A stretch of DNA of 64,000 nt from Oscillospiraceae bacterium (GTDB taxonomy: Bacteria > Bacillota > Clostridia > UBA1381 > UBA9506), in contig SVJS01000002.1 in the NCBI GenBank assembly GCA_015068855.1, positions 99,764-163,763 of the forward strand, given 5' to 3'. Of this stretch, positions 1 through 9,822 are shown in pieces. Within the stretch, counting starts at the first letter, position 1. Every line of letters begins with the position of its first letter. The notes beneath the pieces are model-generated. The model was not told the DNA's origin. It ran no database searches and saw nothing but the letters and a program-made list of their open reading frames with translations. The translations under genes and the position numbers were made by a program.

Positions 1-414
1 GTTGGCATTGGTGCCGATTAAACCCACCTTTTTACCGAAAAATTCCAAAATGCTTTTAATCAATGTGGTAACAGTTGTTTTGCCGTTTGTGCCTGTGACG
101 CCGATGAGGCGTAGTTTTTTCTCCGGGTGGTCGTAGAAGTTGGCAGCAACAAGCGCCAGAGCCTTACGGGTATCCTCAGTCTGAATGACGGGGATGGGGC
201 ATGTGCTTACCTCGTTCTGCACTAAAACGGCAACGGCGCCGTTTTCTATGGCGCTTTCGATATATTGATGACCGTCCGTCTGGTAGCCTGTGATACAGAC
301 AAACAGGTAGCCGGGCTTTACACGACGGGAATCGTAAGCAATCCCGTGGATTTCAATGTCTGTGCTTAGCTCGTGGCAAAGCGGGACACCTGCTAATACT
401 TGACTCAGTTTCAT
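1..414 (-). CDS. murE: UDP-MurNAc-tripeptide synthetase MurE, N-terminal part
   Basis: Cytoplasmic Mur ligase that adds the third residue of the peptidoglycan stem peptide to UDP-MurNAc-L-Ala-D-Glu. Only the first 138 codons are present; the gene runs off the left edge of the window. The visible part holds the Mur ligase N-terminal fold (motif YDSRRVKPG near residue 28) and the ATP-binding loop GVTGTNGKTT near residue 108, which is the MurE/MurF signature. The ATG at 414 has an AGGAG ribosome site 7-8 bases upstream. It is the last visible gene of the minus-strand mraZ division cluster, right after the PBP gene, the usual pbp-murE order. MurE rather than MurF is inferred from that position and the N-terminal sequence. 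Confidence 0.92.
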   Translation of the reverse strand, partial: MKLSQVLAGVPLCHELSTDIEIHGIAYDSRRVKPGYLFVCITGYQTDGHQYIESAIENGAVAVLVQNEVSTCPIPVIQTEDTRKALALVAANFYDHPEKKLRLIGVTGTNGKTTVTTLIKSILEFFGKKVGLIGTNAN

Positions 415-455
415 GGACGGTCTCCTTTCTGCGTTGTTTTGTGTTTTGGCGCGGG

Positions 456-2654
456 TTAGTCTACATCTAAATAGCGGAATTCAACTTCGATGGCGGCACC
501 CTCTGTAACGGTTGCGCCGGCTGCGGGGAACTGGCTGTTGGCCACCGTTAGGTTGGAGGAGTTGCCTGTTGCGCCGGCACCGGTGACAATCATGTTCAGT
601 CGATGTTCGGCAAGACGCGCCTGAGCAGCCGATAAGGTCAGGTTGGTAACGTCCGGAACGATGACGCTCTGGCCTGTGCTGTTATCCTCTGTATACAGAA
701 TAACAACAGAGCCGGTTGCGAGCATGGAGCCCATGGCCGGGGTCTGGCCCTTGATGGTGTCGCCGCCGCCGACTACCTTATACTTAAAGCCCTGGTTCGT
801 CAGGTTCTTGCTGGCGTTATCCTTAGAAAGTCCTTTAAGGTCGGGAACATAAATTTCAAGGTTTGCTTTTTCTTCCTCGGTATACTGCGGTTCGATGCCC
901 ATGTAACGCAAGGTGTCTTCCAGAATTTTGCCCACAACGGGTGCGGCGATGGCGCCACCATAATACTGACCGTTGGAGGGTTCATCTAAAACAACCAGGC
1001 AGGCGACCTTGGGGTCGTTCGCCGGTGCAAAAGCGATAAAGGAAGAAATGTATTTGCCGCTGCCACGGGGCAGCTTTTCCGATGTACCGGTTTTACCAGC
1101 AACGCGGTAACCCTTGATATAGGCATTTTGTCCGGTGCCGTTTGCGACGGTGTTTTCGAGCATGATACACATTTGCTCAGAGGTTTTTTGAGAAATAACC
1201 TGTCTGACAATGGTCGGCTCGGTTTTGCTGACGACGTTGCCCTCAGAGTCTAACAATTCTTTGACTAAGAAAGGCTTCATCAGTTTGCCGCCGTTGGCAA
1301 CAGCGCCTACGGCTGTCATCAGCTGCAGAGGTGTTACGATGGGGCCCTGACCGAAGGAGGCGGTTGCCAATTCAACCACGTTATAATTCTGGTCGGAATA
1401 GAACACGCCCTTGGCTTCGCCGGGGAGGTCGAAGCCTGTTACATCCATAAAGCCGAAAGCTTTATAATATTCCTTAAATTTTTCTTTTCCGACTAAGAGC
1501 CCTACATCGATGAAAGCAGGGTTGCAGGAGTTTTTAACGGCATCGGCAAAGGTTTGTGCGCCGTGACCGTCGTGATGAGAACAGTTAATGGTTCGATTTT
1601 CAACTTTTTTGGAGCCGGAGCAGAAGAAGGGGGTTTCCGGAGTGATTAAGCCCTCTTCCAGCGCCATGCAGCCGGTGATGATTTTGAAGCAGGAACCGGG
1701 TTCATAGGAATCCTGCACCGCCTTGTTACGCCAAAGCTTTTGCAAGGCGTTGGAACGGGCCTCGTTGCGCTCATCTTCGTTTGCAATGGCGTTGATGGAG
1801 GCAGCGGTTTCCTCAGGCAGAGTGAAGGGTTCATTTAAGTCAAAGTCGGGTTTGGTGACCATGGCTAAGATTTCGCCGGTTTGTACATCGGTTACGATGG
1901 CAGAGGCGCCGGCCTTAACCTTTTCTTCGTGATAGGCAGCCTCTAAATGCTTTTCGGCAAAATGCTGAATGACCTCGTCGATGGTTAAAACCACATTGGT
2001 TCCGTTTTCCGGGTCGATGTGTTTTTCTTCCTTAAAGGGCATATCGGTATCTAAGGCGTTCTTTAAGGCGATGACTCGGCCGGGGACGCCTTTTAGCTGT
2101 TCATCATAGACCATTTCAATGCCGCCGAGACCCTGGTTATCAACGCCAACAAAGCCCAGAATGTGAGATGCAAAATTGCCGTAAGGATAATAGCGTTTGG
2201 CGTCCTCTTGCAGGTATACGCCGGTTAATTCCAGCTCCCTGACGGCATTTGCCATGTCATCTTCCACTCTGCGCTTGATGGTTACATGGTTGGTTTCTTT
2301 TTGCAGCATTTTAGTGATATCTTCTGCATCCATTTCCAGAACGACAGCGAGCTTGGCTGCTGTTTCTAAGATATCCTTTTTTGCTTTTTTTATTTCGTTG
2401 GGGTTTGCAGTGACAGTGTGAGCCGTTGAGCTTTGCGCCAGCTTTTTGTGGTTGCGGTCATAAATGGCACCACGCTGAGAGGCGACAAGGCTATCCCTTG
2501 TTTGCTGCTCAATGGCCATTCTTTGCAGGTTCTCACTATCAATGACCTGTAAAAAAACAAGCCTTACACCAAGCAAAACAAGCGCGCAGGCAAAGGCTAA
2601 GAATGTATATAAAATTCGGATACGGAGTTTTCTTTTGGGTTCTTCGTTTTTCAT
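456..2654 (-). CDS. Class B penicillin-binding protein with two PASTA domains (FtsI/SpoVD type)
   Basis: Membrane-anchored peptidoglycan transpeptidase that crosslinks septal or sporulation peptidoglycan. The 732-residue protein has one membrane segment (about residues 13-36), a PBP dimerisation domain (RGAIYDRN at 61), and a transpeptidase domain with S321-C-F-K324, the S376-C-N motif and K521-T-G-T. Two PASTA domains follow (about 601-660 and 664-730). SpoVD normally has one PASTA domain and PBP2x two, so division versus sporulation use cannot be settled; the dcw position between ftsL and murE fits either a PbpB or a SpoVD orthologue. Cys rather than Thr follows the catalytic serine, which still satisfies SxxK. 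Confidence 0.93.
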   Translation of the reverse strand: MKNEEPKRKLRIRILYTFLAFACALVLLGVRLVFLQVIDSENLQRMAIEQQTRDSLVASQRGAIYDRNHKKLAQSSTAHTVTANPNEIKKAKKDILETAAKLAVVLEMDAEDITKMLQKETNHVTIKRRVEDDMANAVRELELTGVYLQEDAKRYYPYGNFASHILGFVGVDNQGLGGIEMVYDEQLKGVPGRVIALKNALDTDMPFKEEKHIDPENGTNVVLTIDEVIQHFAEKHLEAAYHEEKVKAGASAIVTDVQTGEILAMVTKPDFDLNEPFTLPEETAASINAIANEDERNEARSNALQKLWRNKAVQDSYEPGSCFKIITGCMALEEGLITPETPFFCSGSKKVENRTINCSHHDGHGAQTFADAVKNSCNPAFIDVGLLVGKEKFKEYYKAFGFMDVTGFDLPGEAKGVFYSDQNYNVVELATASFGQGPIVTPLQLMTAVGAVANGGKLMKPFLVKELLDSEGNVVSKTEPTIVRQVISQKTSEQMCIMLENTVANGTGQNAYIKGYRVAGKTGTSEKLPRGSGKYISSFIAFAPANDPKVACLVVLDEPSNGQYYGGAIAAPVVGKILEDTLRYMGIEPQYTEEEKANLEIYVPDLKGLSKDNASKNLTNQGFKYKVVGGGDTIKGQTPAMGSMLATGSVVILYTEDNSTGQSVIVPDVTNLTLSAAQARLAEHRLNMIVTGAGATGNSSNLTVANSQFPAAGATVTEGAAIEVEFRYLDVD

Positions 2655-2757
2655 ATTGCGTACCTTGCGGGGGAACCGCGTCTCCTTTACTGAACTATAT
2701 TACAATATTATATATAGTAGAAAAAAGGTCTGATTATGCACAAGTTAAAGGAAAGGG

Positions 2758-3234
2758 TTAATCGCCATAAGAGAACAGACCGATGATGGCATCAGCTGTG
2801 CGGCCGACGGGAGAGAAGCTGCTGCCTGCGGTTTTTTCTACAAAGTCTACCTGTTCTAAGTCCAGGTAAATGGTTTGATATTTTTCAGCAGGGCGCATGC
2901 CGAGCTCGGTTCTTGCAATGGTTTCTACATTATTTAAGTCAAGAGCACGGTCGATTTCCACCTGCAATTTTTCGTTTGAGGCGATTAAGGCTTGCAGGTT
3001 TGCCTGCTTTTCGGCAATGACAGTTGTTTTATCGGTAATTAAAACGCCGCGGTATAAAACAGTGAAAGCAAGACAGGCCACAACAAGAATTCTGATGATG
3101 CTTGCAAACTGCGAATTTTTGTGACGAGCAGGGGCTTTTTTATTGGATACATGAATTCTTACGTTGGAGTTGTGCTGGGGACGATATGCATGCTCAACGT
3201 TTTGTTCGTAGGCCAAATTACTTCTGCTGTACAC
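2758..3234 (-). CDS. ftsL: FtsL-like cell division protein
   Basis: Small bitopic protein of the divisome, known to work with FtsB/DivIC to recruit and activate septal peptidoglycan synthesis. It has 158 residues: a basic cytoplasmic N-terminus, one membrane segment (about residues 46-64), then a short coiled coil (EKQANLQALIASNEKLQ) and a motif ARTELGMRPAEKYQTIYL typical of FtsL/septum-initiator proteins. The start is a GTG with GGAGTG upstream. It sits between rsmH and the PBP gene, the standard ftsL slot. Sequence identity in this family is always low, so the call rests on topology, the terminal motif and synteny. Confidence 0.85.
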   Translation of the reverse strand: MYSRSNLAYEQNVEHAYRPQHNSNVRIHVSNKKAPARHKNSQFASIIRILVVACLAFTVLYRGVLITDKTTVIAEKQANLQALIASNEKLQVEIDRALDLNNVETIARTELGMRPAEKYQTIYLDLEQVDFVEKTAGSSFSPVGRTADAIIGLFSYGD

Positions 3235-3254
3235 GCGACATTCACTCCGTTCTT

Positions 3255-4211
3255 TTATAGTTTATGCTTCTCAAACACTCTGAGTTTGGCGCTGCGCGCC
3301 CGGGGGTTTTGATTTAACTCTTCCTCCGTGGGGAGGATGGGCTTTTTGGTGATGACCTTTCCGGCGCTTTTCTTGCCGCAGATGCAGGCCGGATAGCTTG
3401 GGGGACAAGTGCAACCCCGTTCGCGTTCGCGGAAGATGTTTTTCACAGCACGGTCTTCCAGCGAATGAAAGGTTATGACGGCGAGTCTGCCGCCGGGGGC
3501 AAGGACATCAATAAAATCGTGAAGAGCCGTGGGCAGACCGCCCAGCTCATTGTTAACTTCAATTCGGATTGCCTGAAAGGTGCGTTTGGCCGGGTGAGGG
3601 CCGTCACGACGGGCATCCTTGGGAACCGCTTTTTTAATGATTTCCACAAGCTGTCCTGTGGTTTTGATGGGGGACTCTTTGCGGGCTGCCACGATAAACT
3701 CTACAATGCGGCGGGCCCAACGTTCTTCGCCATAAGTAAAAATGATATCTTCTAACTCTTTGGCGCTGTATGTATTGACAATCTGTTCGGCGCTGACGGG
3801 GTCACTCGGGTTCATGCGCATATCCAAGGGGGCATCCTGCATATAGGAAAATCCGCGGTCCGCTTCATCAAGCTGATGAGAGGAAACGCCCAGGTCCATT
3901 AAGGCACCGTTGATTTCGTTTACCCCTAAAGAGCGAAGCGCGTCTTTTACCTCAACATAATTTCGGTTAACCAGATGGATGCGGCCGGCAAACGGGGCGA
4001 GCCGTTCGCCTGATGCCTTGATGGCGGCAGGGTCGCGGTCAAAGCCAATCAGTTGGCCGTCCGTTAAGCGCTTCGCAATCTCGCTGCTGTGACCTGCGCC
4101 GCCCAAGGTGGCATCCACATAGGTGCCGTTTGGGGTGATGTTTAATGCGTCTAAGCAGGGGGAGAGCATAACAGGGACATGATGAAAACAGGTTCCTACT
4201 GCATCTGTCAT
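3255..4211 (-). CDS. rsmH: 16S rRNA (cytosine-1402-N4)-methyltransferase RsmH
   Basis: SAM-dependent enzyme that methylates N4 of C1402 in the 16S rRNA decoding site. The 318-residue length is typical. Visible signatures are HVPVML near the N-terminus, the SAM loop [24 protein letters not shown], and the C-terminal [14 protein letters not shown] and [10 protein letters not shown] blocks. Its ATG overlaps the mraZ stop codon (ATGA), so the two are translationally coupled. Second gene of the mraZ cluster. Confidence 0.97.
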   Translation of the reverse strand: MTDAVGTCFHHVPVMLSPCLDALNITPNGTYVDATLGGAGHSSEIAKRLTDGQLIGFDRDPAAIKASGERLAPFAGRIHLVNRNYVEVKDALRSLGVNEINGALMDLGVSSHQLDEADRGFSYMQDAPLDMRMNPSDPVSAEQIVNTYSAKELEDIIFTYGEERWARRIVEFIVAARKESPIKTTGQLVEIIKKAVPKDARRDGPHPAKRTFQAIRIEVNNELGGLPTALHDFIDVLAPGGRLAVITFHSLEDRAVKNIFRERERGCTCPPSYPACICGKKSAGKVITKKPILPTEEELNQNPRARSAKLRVFEKHKL

Positions 4212-4639
4212 AAGCCTAACAGCTCCATTTTTTCAGAAAGTTCGTCGGGGCTGAATTTATCAAAACTGTGGTCGGTTTCCCAAGCATCGCTGTTCCAGAG
4301 TTCGACGCGATTGGAAACGCCTACAACGGTTACATCCTTAGTCAGGCCTGCATAGTCACGCAGGTTGGCGGGAAGCATGATGCGCCCCTGCTTATCCATT
4401 TCACACTCGCTGGCGCGAGCAAAGAAGAAACGAGCAAAGCGGCGGGCATCCTTGTTGGTGATGGAAACCGCATCGAGTTTTGCCTTTAAGCGGGAAAACT
4501 CTTCCTGCGGGAACACGAAAAGACAGTTATCTAAACCTAAGGTTACAATGAATGTGTCGCCTAAGTCGTCACGGAAACGTGCGGGCACAAACATTCTGCC
4601 TTTGGCATCGAGTGTGTGTTGATATTCGCCGATAAACAT
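4208..4639 (-). CDS. mraZ: Transcriptional regulator MraZ
   Basis: AbrB-like DNA-binding protein that represses its own division and cell-wall cluster. The protein has 143 residues with two SpoVT/AbrB-like halves: [22 protein letters not shown] at the start (the first half of the tandem) and [16 protein letters not shown] near residue 80. The ribosome site GGTGG lies 8 bases before the ATG. It is the first gene of the minus-strand division cluster, and the operator and promoter just upstream match what is known of MraZ autoregulation. Confidence 0.97.
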   Translation of the reverse strand: MFIGEYQHTLDAKGRMFVPARFRDDLGDTFIVTLGLDNCLFVFPQEEFSRLKAKLDAVSITNKDARRFARFFFARASECEMDKQGRIMLPANLRDYAGLTKDVTVVGVSNRVELWNSDAWETDHSFDKFSPDELSEKMELLGL

Positions 4640-4736
4640 GTCTTTTCACCACCTTTTTATTAAAGAGGGAGCAAAGGGAGTAAAGAAATAGAAGGTAAAG
4701 AAAATGAAAGGAATGGGTGTTATGTAAGAGAAGAAT

Positions 4737-4762
4737 ACTCCACTTTGCTCCACTTTCCACCC
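4737..4762 (-). promoter_or_regulatory. MraZ operator (direct repeats)
   Basis: Read on the minus strand this holds direct repeats of GTGG(A/T)-type boxes with a 10-base period (GGGTGGAAA, GTGGAGCAAA, GTGGAGT). Tandem repeats of this kind upstream of mraZ are the known MraZ binding sites. They lie just downstream of the predicted transcription start, consistent with autorepression. MraZ specificity is inferred. Confidence 0.75.
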
Positions 4763-4772
4763 TTTTTATTTA

Positions 4773-4801
4773 ATTTTACTCTATTTTTAATGATTTTGCA
4801 A
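4773..4801 (-). promoter_or_regulatory. Sigma-A promoter of the mraZ cluster
   Basis: Minus strand: -35 TTGCAA, 17-base spacer, -10 TAAAAT. Transcription would start beside the MraZ repeats, leaving a leader of roughly 125 bases before mraZ. Confidence 0.65.
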
Positions 4802-4994
4802 GTGTTTTTGCAAAAAAAATTTAATTTTATTGTAATTAAAGCGTAACATACAAGATGTAGTGAACATGATTATTTCACATACTATATTTATGAAAAAACA
4901 ACTGAAAAATCATATAAAAATAGCCAAAAAATATGCTTTTTTTAGCTAAAATAAAAAAATTTTTTATTTTTGGTAAAAAATTTTGTGCCAGAGC
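4802..4994. other. AT-rich divergent intergenic stretch
   Basis: Between the mraZ promoter and the gntR promoter. It consists mainly of A- and T-tracts, which suggests curved DNA. No gene or convincing RNA element was seen. Confidence 0.5.
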
Positions 4995-5024
4995 TTGACA
5001 GGCGGGGTGGGAATATGGTATAAA
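4995..5024 (+). promoter_or_regulatory. Promoter of the gntR-ABC operon
   Basis: -35 TTGACA (4995-5000), 18-base spacer, -10 TATAAA (5019-5024). Confidence 0.75.
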
Positions 5025-5028
5025 TTAA

Positions 5029-5051
5029 GTGTATTAATACATGTAGTACAC
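5029..5051 (+). promoter_or_regulatory. Candidate GntR operator
   Basis: GTGTATTAATAC, a 3-base gap and TAGTACAC form an inverted repeat (GTGTA...TACAC) directly downstream of the -10 element and upstream of the ribosome site. Its place next to a YtrA-type regulator gene suggests autoregulation; this is inference. Confidence 0.6.
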
Positions 5052-5065
5052 AAGGAGGTGGAGGC

Positions 5066-5428
5066 GTGATTCAGATTGATTACCGAAGTCAGAAGGCTAT
5101 GTATGAACAGGTGCGGGATGAAATTAAGAAACTGATTATGAAGGGTATTTTGAAAGTTGATGAAGCCATTCCGTCCGTCAGAGAAATTGCAGGGACGCTT
5201 GCAATTAATCCCAACACCATCCAGAGAGCTTATCGGGAGCTTGAAAATGAAGGCTTTGTTTATTCGGTAAAAGGAAAAGGGACTTTTGTTTCCCCCAGAG
5301 AAGATGCTGAGCAGACTGAGAGAATTGAGGAGCTGATGAGTCAGTTTACAGCTTGCGCTGCGGAACTTTTATATCTGGGGGTTTCCAAGGAAAGTTTGTT
5401 AGAAAGACTTGAAAAAGGAGGTAAATGA
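5066..5428 (+). CDS. GntR/YtrA-family transcriptional regulator
   Basis: Small one-component DNA-binding regulator of 120 residues. The N-terminal winged helix-turn-helix is clear (YRSQKAMYEQVRDEIKKLI, then IPSVREIAGTLAINPNTIQRAYRELE and GKGTFV). Only about 40 residues follow, too short for the FadR or HutC effector domain, which is the mark of the YtrA subfamily. These usually repress adjacent ABC transporter operons. The GTG start has AAGGAGGTGG upstream, and the ABC ATPase starts 1 base after the stop. The ligand is unknown. Confidence 0.92.
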   Translation: MIQIDYRSQKAMYEQVRDEIKKLIMKGILKVDEAIPSVREIAGTLAINPNTIQRAYRELENEGFVYSVKGKGTFVSPREDAEQTERIEELMSQFTACAAELLYLGVSKESLLERLEKGGK

Positions 5429-5429
5429 C

Positions 5430-6329
5430 ATGATTCAGATAGATGCTCTCACAAAGCGCTTTGATGAGCATGTGGCGCTTAAAAATGTGAGCTTGACGGT
5501 TGAAAAAGGGAGTGTTTACGGGCTGGTTGGTCCTAACGGGTCAGGAAAGACTACCTTAATTAAATGCTTGTGCGGGGTGTACCGTACAGACGGGGGCCAG
5601 ATTACTGTTGATGGAGAGGCGGTTTACGATAACGCTCTATTAAAAGAACGGATTGCTTACATCCCCGATGATTTATATTTTCCGCCTACCTTTACGCCTA
5701 AGGATATGGCAAAGTTATACAGCAGTTTATATCCGGGCTTTTCTGAGGAGCGGTATCGGGAACTGGGGCAGCTTTTTCAATTGGATGAAACAAAACGGAT
5801 TGCCCGCTTTTCGAAAGGCATGCAGAAGCAGGTGGCGTTTTGGATTTTGATGAGTTGCCGGCCCCAGGTGATTATTCTGGATGAGCCTGTGGATGGGCTT
5901 GACCCTGTGATGCGTAAAAAGGTTTGGAGCATTTTGCTCAGAGAGGTTGAAGAGCGGGGTGTAACGGTGCTGATTTCGAGCCATAATCTGCGTGAACTGG
6001 AAGACGTTTGTGACCATGTGGGTATTTTGCATCAGGGAGAGGTGTTGCTCTCAAAGGCGCTTTCTGATATGAAATCAGACACCTTTAAGTTGCAAGTGGC
6101 CTTTGACGAGGGATTTCCAGAAGTGCTGCATCAGGAACTGGATATTTTGAATCACACAGAAAGCGGACGGGTGCATATGTTGATTCTTCGTGGGGACAGA
6201 CAGGCCATTATGGAAGCAATTGCAGCGCAGAACCCCATTCTGGCGGATTTGATTCCCTTAACCTTAGAGGAAGTTTTCATTTATGAGTTAGGAGGGAAGG
6301 GCTATGACTTCAAAAACATTCTTGCCTAA
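5430..6329 (+). CDS. ABC transporter ATP-binding protein (YtrB type)
   Basis: Cytoplasmic ATPase subunit, 299 residues. Walker A GPNGSGKTT (near residue 37), a degenerate signature FSKGMQKQ, Walker B VIILDEPVDGLDP and the H-loop SSHNLRELE are all present. The ATG at 5430 is chosen because AAAGGAGG lies 7 bases upstream; an in-frame TTG at 5409 lacks such a site. It overlaps the downstream permease gene by 26 bases, so the two form a complex. Regulation by the upstream GntR protein is likely. The substrate is unknown; YtrA-linked ABC systems are often tied to cell-envelope stress. Confidence 0.93.
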   Translation: MIQIDALTKRFDEHVALKNVSLTVEKGSVYGLVGPNGSGKTTLIKCLCGVYRTDGGQITVDGEAVYDNALLKERIAYIPDDLYFPPTFTPKDMAKLYSSLYPGFSEERYRELGQLFQLDETKRIARFSKGMQKQVAFWILMSCRPQVIILDEPVDGLDPVMRKKVWSILLREVEERGVTVLISSHNLRELEDVCDHVGILHQGEVLLSKALSDMKSDTFKLQVAFDEGFPEVLHQELDILNHTESGRVHMLILRGDRQAIMEAIAAQNPILADLIPLTLEEVFIYELGGKGYDFKNILA

Positions 6330-8094
6330 ACGCGGCTTGGTTCGTTACCAATTAAAAAGCTTTTGGTGGCTTTCGGCTCTTTATGGTTTGCTGTTGTTTT
6401 TGTTCGGACCGTTTACGCTTCTGAATGAAGATAAACAGTGGCTTTTAAGGACGGTATTACGACGGCCGGAGCAGGCGGGGCAGGAGCTATATAGTCAATT
6501 TGCTGTTTTGATGCTGCTGCTTGGCAGCGCGGTTTTGATTGGTGTTTTCGTGTTTAGTTACATGCAGAAGGTGCGTAGTGCCACCTTGTTTCATGCCATG
6601 CCCGTGACACGGGCGCAGCTTTACATAAGCACGCTTTTCTCCGGCTTTTTGCTCCTTTGCATGCCGATTCTGGCCAATGCGCTGGTGCTGCTATTAATGA
6701 GCTTGTTTGGCGGATATGGGCCGATTATCCCACCGATTGTTATTTTAGATTGGGTGGCGGGTCAGTTCATCACGGGAACGGCGGTGCTCTTCTTTACCAT
6801 TTTTATTGGTATTTTGACGGGCAGCAGCGTTGGACAATTTGTGTTTACCTTTGCCGTTTGTTTTATTCCCATTGGGATGCTGGGGCTGATTTCGTTCCTC
6901 TTAGATGGTTGGCTTTTTGGCTTCACGGCAGAAGGGATTGCGCCCACGCTTGAATTTGCATTACAGTTGCAGCCAATTTATTTCCCGCAATTTTTCGGGG
7001 CCGCATCTATGGATACGTGGATTACGTTTTTGCATCTTGGCTACGTTTTCATATTTGGCATTTTGGGATTTTGGCTCTATCAAAAGCGGGATGTGGAACG
7101 GGCAGGCGATGTGGCGGCATTTCGCTTTATACGTCCTGTGTTTTTGTATGCTGTAACGTTTGCTGTTATGTTGGCGGGAACCGGCCTTGTTTTGGCTATT
7201 TCAGGACATGACACAAATAGACCCAATGCCTTTGTGCTTTTGCTTTTTGCCCTTTTGGGTTATGCGGTTGCTAAGATGCTCTTAACCAAATCGTTTAGAA
7301 TTCTTCCTTATTATAAAGGATATCTTGCTTTTGCGGCGCTGGTTCTGCTCATGTTTTTTGCTGTTGACGCGAATGTGATTGGATTTGGTAAAACCGTGCC
7401 GGTGGCAAGTGAGATTGATAAGGCGTATATAGGCGGGTATTACAGGGCATATTGGATGAATGCACAGTCTTTCGGACACGACAACATTGCTGTTTTTAAG
7501 GAAGCAGAAGGCATCGACCAGGTTCTTGCGTTGCAGGAGGAGGCGATTGCAGCCGGGACTGCGAAAGAGACAGTTGAGGGTGAGCACAAGCAGACGGTTT
7601 ATTTTTCCTATCTGATGCAATCGGGACGACTTGTGACGCGGGCTTATAAGCTGGAAACAAAGCGGCTTTATGAATTGTTTGGCACAGATGCAGCCAAAGA
7701 CAGCATGTATCCCTATTTCCGCACCATGCCGGAGAAAATTCGCTACATCAGTTTGCCGGATGTGGGTGCAGATGTTTACGGGGAGAAAAAGCAGGCATTA
7801 GTTGCTTGCGTGCAAGAGGATTTAAGTCGGCTCAGTTACGAAGAAATTCAGGGCTATATGAATGACGGTTGGGTGGCAGAAACAGAGGTTGCCATTGCCG
7901 ATAAAGAAGTCATGGAAGAAAGGCTTGCTATTCGCGCTTTGGAAGTTCATGTTGAGGATGAATCGGAAGAGGATGGGGAAAGCTCGCAACTCCAGACCGT
8001 GACGAAGGGTGATGTGGCCTATTGGTTCAGTCTGAATCACAATTTTACCAGGACCTATGAATGGTTGCGGGCCAATGGATATATGAGAGGCTGA
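6304..8094 (+). CDS. ABC transporter permease-like membrane protein
   Basis: 596-residue integral membrane protein. Roughly ten hydrophobic segments fill residues 15-360, followed by a soluble, presumably extracytoplasmic, domain of about 230 residues with a strongly acidic patch (VEDESEEDGESS). The ATG has TAGGAGGG upstream and lies inside the end of the ATPase gene, showing translational coupling. It resembles large permeases of YtrA-type operons (YtrC/YtrD-like). The C-terminal domain may be a ligand or partner-binding module, but nothing in the sequence names a substrate. A strong terminator follows directly. Confidence 0.82.
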   Translation: MTSKTFLPKRGLVRYQLKSFWWLSALYGLLLFLFGPFTLLNEDKQWLLRTVLRRPEQAGQELYSQFAVLMLLLGSAVLIGVFVFSYMQKVRSATLFHAMPVTRAQLYISTLFSGFLLLCMPILANALVLLLMSLFGGYGPIIPPIVILDWVAGQFITGTAVLFFTIFIGILTGSSVGQFVFTFAVCFIPIGMLGLISFLLDGWLFGFTAEGIAPTLEFALQLQPIYFPQFFGAASMDTWITFLHLGYVFIFGILGFWLYQKRDVERAGDVAAFRFIRPVFLYAVTFAVMLAGTGLVLAISGHDTNRPNAFVLLLFALLGYAVAKMLLTKSFRILPYYKGYLAFAALVLLMFFAVDANVIGFGKTVPVASEIDKAYIGGYYRAYWMNAQSFGHDNIAVFKEAEGIDQVLALQEEAIAAGTAKETVEGEHKQTVYFSYLMQSGRLVTRAYKLETKRLYELFGTDAAKDSMYPYFRTMPEKIRYISLPDVGADVYGEKKQALVACVQEDLSRLSYEEIQGYMNDGWVAETEVAIADKEVMEERLAIRALEVHVEDESEEDGESSQLQTVTKGDVAYWFSLNHNFTRTYEWLRANGYMRG

Positions 8095-8110
8095 TGAGAA
8101 AAAGAAAAAA

Positions 8111-8140
8111 GGGAAGTCGCACGAGCGACTTCCCTTTTTT
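8111..8140 (+). terminator. Terminator of the ABC operon
   Basis: 10-bp perfect stem GGGAAGTCGC / GCGACTTCCC with an ACGA loop, followed by a T-run. Confidence 0.93.
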
Positions 8141-8147
8141 GTGGCAT

Positions 8148-8182
8148 AAAAAAAGGTCCCATGCGTTTGGCATGGGACCTTA
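8148..8182 (-). terminator. Terminator of rny
   Basis: 12-bp stem AAGGTCCCATGC / GCATGGGACCTT with a 5-base loop. The A-run at 8148-8154 becomes the U-tract on the minus strand. Confidence 0.9.
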
Positions 8183-8187
8183 TGTTT

Positions 8188-9747
8188 TTATTTTGCGTAT
8201 TCAATAGCGCGGGTTTCGCGAATGACATTAACTTTAATCTGACCGGGATATTCAAGCTCTTCCTCGATCTTCTTAACAATGTCACGAGCGACCATTGTGA
8301 TGCCGTCATCCTTGATATCTTCGGGTCTAACCATGATACGGATTTCACGGCCTGCCTGGATGGCAAAGGAATGCTCAACGCCCTCAAAGGAGTTGGCGAT
8401 TTCTTCAAGTTTCTCCAGACGCTTGATGTACGACTCAATGTTTTCACGGCGGGCACCGGGACGGGCAGCGGAAATGGCATCGGCAGCCTGCACGATAACG
8501 GCGATGATGGTGTTGGCCTCAACGTCGCCATGGTGAGCCATGATGGCATGGATAACGTCGTTACCCTCTTTATACTTCTTAGCAAGGTCGGCACCAATCA
8601 TGATGTGGGAGCCTTCCATTTCGTGGTCGGCAGCTTTACCCAGGTCGTGGAGCAGACCGGCACGTTTTGCAAGCGTGATATCCGCACCCAATTCGCCTGC
8701 GATTAAGCCGGAGAGGTGAGAAACCTCGATGGAGTGTTTCAGCACATTCTGACCATAACTGGTTCTGTATTTAAGCTTACCAAGCAGGCGAATGATTTCG
8801 GGATGGAGACCATGAACGCCGGTTTCAAACACGGCATTTTCGCCTTCCTGCTTGATTTCCTCTTCCACCTCTTTTTTGGCCTTTTCATACATTTCTTCGA
8901 TGCGGGCGGGATGAATACGACCGTCTACAATCAGTTTTTCCAAAGACAGACGGGCGATTTCACGACGGACCGGATCAAAGCCTGACAGAATAACGGCCTC
9001 AGGCGTGTCGTCAATAATCAAATCAATACCGGTTAAGGTTTCTAAGGTTCGGATGTTACGGCCTTCACGACCGATGATGCGACCCTTCATTTCATCGTTG
9101 GGCAGATTGACAACGCTGACGGTTGTTTCAGCCACATGGTCGGCAGCACATTTCTGAATGGCGCCTGCAATGATGTTCTTTGCGTTCTTTTCAGCATTTT
9201 CTCTGGCTTCGGTTTCAATTTCCTTGACCATGAGAGCTGCTTCGTGACGCACTTCGCTTTCAATGTTCTTTAACAAGAACTGTTTGGCATCCTCAACGGA
9301 AAGGCCGGACAGTTGCTCTAACACAACTAACTCTTTTTTCTTAATTTCTTCAATTTCGCCCCGAAGTTGTTCCAGCTCTTTTTCCTTGCCGGACAATCTT
9401 TCTTCTTTGGCTTCAATGGATTCGATCTTTTTATCAAGGTTTTCTTCCTTTTGCTGAATACGGCGCTCCTGACGGGAGATTTCCCCGCGGCGCTCCTTGA
9501 TTTCTCGATCGAATTCCTGACGTTGTTTGTGATTTTCTTCTTTGGCTTCTAAAAGCAATTCACGTTTCTTGCTTTCGCCTTCTTTTTTAGCACGCTGTAC
9601 GATTTCCTTAGCTTCGGCTTCTGCACTGCCGAATTCGGCTTCTGCTATTTTCTTTCTATGGGAAACGCCCAGGCGGAACGCAATCACAGAAGCCAAGGCG
9701 ATTAACAGTAAAGCGACAACAGCGACTACAATGGTAATGTTATCCAT
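8188..9747 (-). CDS. rny: Ribonuclease Y
   Basis: Membrane-bound endoribonuclease that starts mRNA decay in Bacillota. The 519-residue length is typical. Order: N-terminal membrane helix (about 4-24), long charged coiled coil (25-200), KH domain with [15 protein letters not shown] near residue 228, and HD domain with [11 protein letters not shown] and the catalytic [13 protein letters not shown] near 370. It is a single gene with its own promoter and terminator. The ribosome site AAGGAGG is 7 bases from the ATG. A strong stem-loop lies in its 5' leader. Confidence 0.98.
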   Translation of the reverse strand: MDNITIVVAVVALLLIALASVIAFRLGVSHRKKIAEAEFGSAEAEAKEIVQRAKKEGESKKRELLLEAKEENHKQRQEFDREIKERRGEISRQERRIQQKEENLDKKIESIEAKEERLSGKEKELEQLRGEIEEIKKKELVVLEQLSGLSVEDAKQFLLKNIESEVRHEAALMVKEIETEARENAEKNAKNIIAGAIQKCAADHVAETTVSVVNLPNDEMKGRIIGREGRNIRTLETLTGIDLIIDDTPEAVILSGFDPVRREIARLSLEKLIVDGRIHPARIEEMYEKAKKEVEEEIKQEGENAVFETGVHGLHPEIIRLLGKLKYRTSYGQNVLKHSIEVSHLSGLIAGELGADITLAKRAGLLHDLGKAADHEMEGSHIMIGADLAKKYKEGNDVIHAIMAHHGDVEANTIIAVIVQAADAISAARPGARRENIESYIKRLEKLEEIANSFEGVEHSFAIQAGREIRIMVRPEDIKDDGITMVARDIVKKIEEELEYPGQIKVNVIRETRAIEYAK

Positions 9748-9771
9748 TAGTACCTCCTTTATATATTAAAT

Positions 9772-9810
9772 TTATATACTGCAATACCCAATATAAACAG
9801 CAGTATATAA
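9772..9810 (-). promoter_or_regulatory. Stem-loop in the rny 5' leader
   Basis: Perfect 11-bp inverted repeat (TTATATACTGC / GCAGTATATAA, 17-base gap) between the promoter and the ribosome site. It could be an mRNA-stability hairpin or an operator. Confidence 0.55.
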
Positions 9811-9822
9811 TATCTTATAGTA

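Noticed and set aside
4640..4760. 63-codon minus-strand ORF upstream of mraZ
   Set aside because: It overlaps the MraZ operator and leader and lacks a ribosome site.
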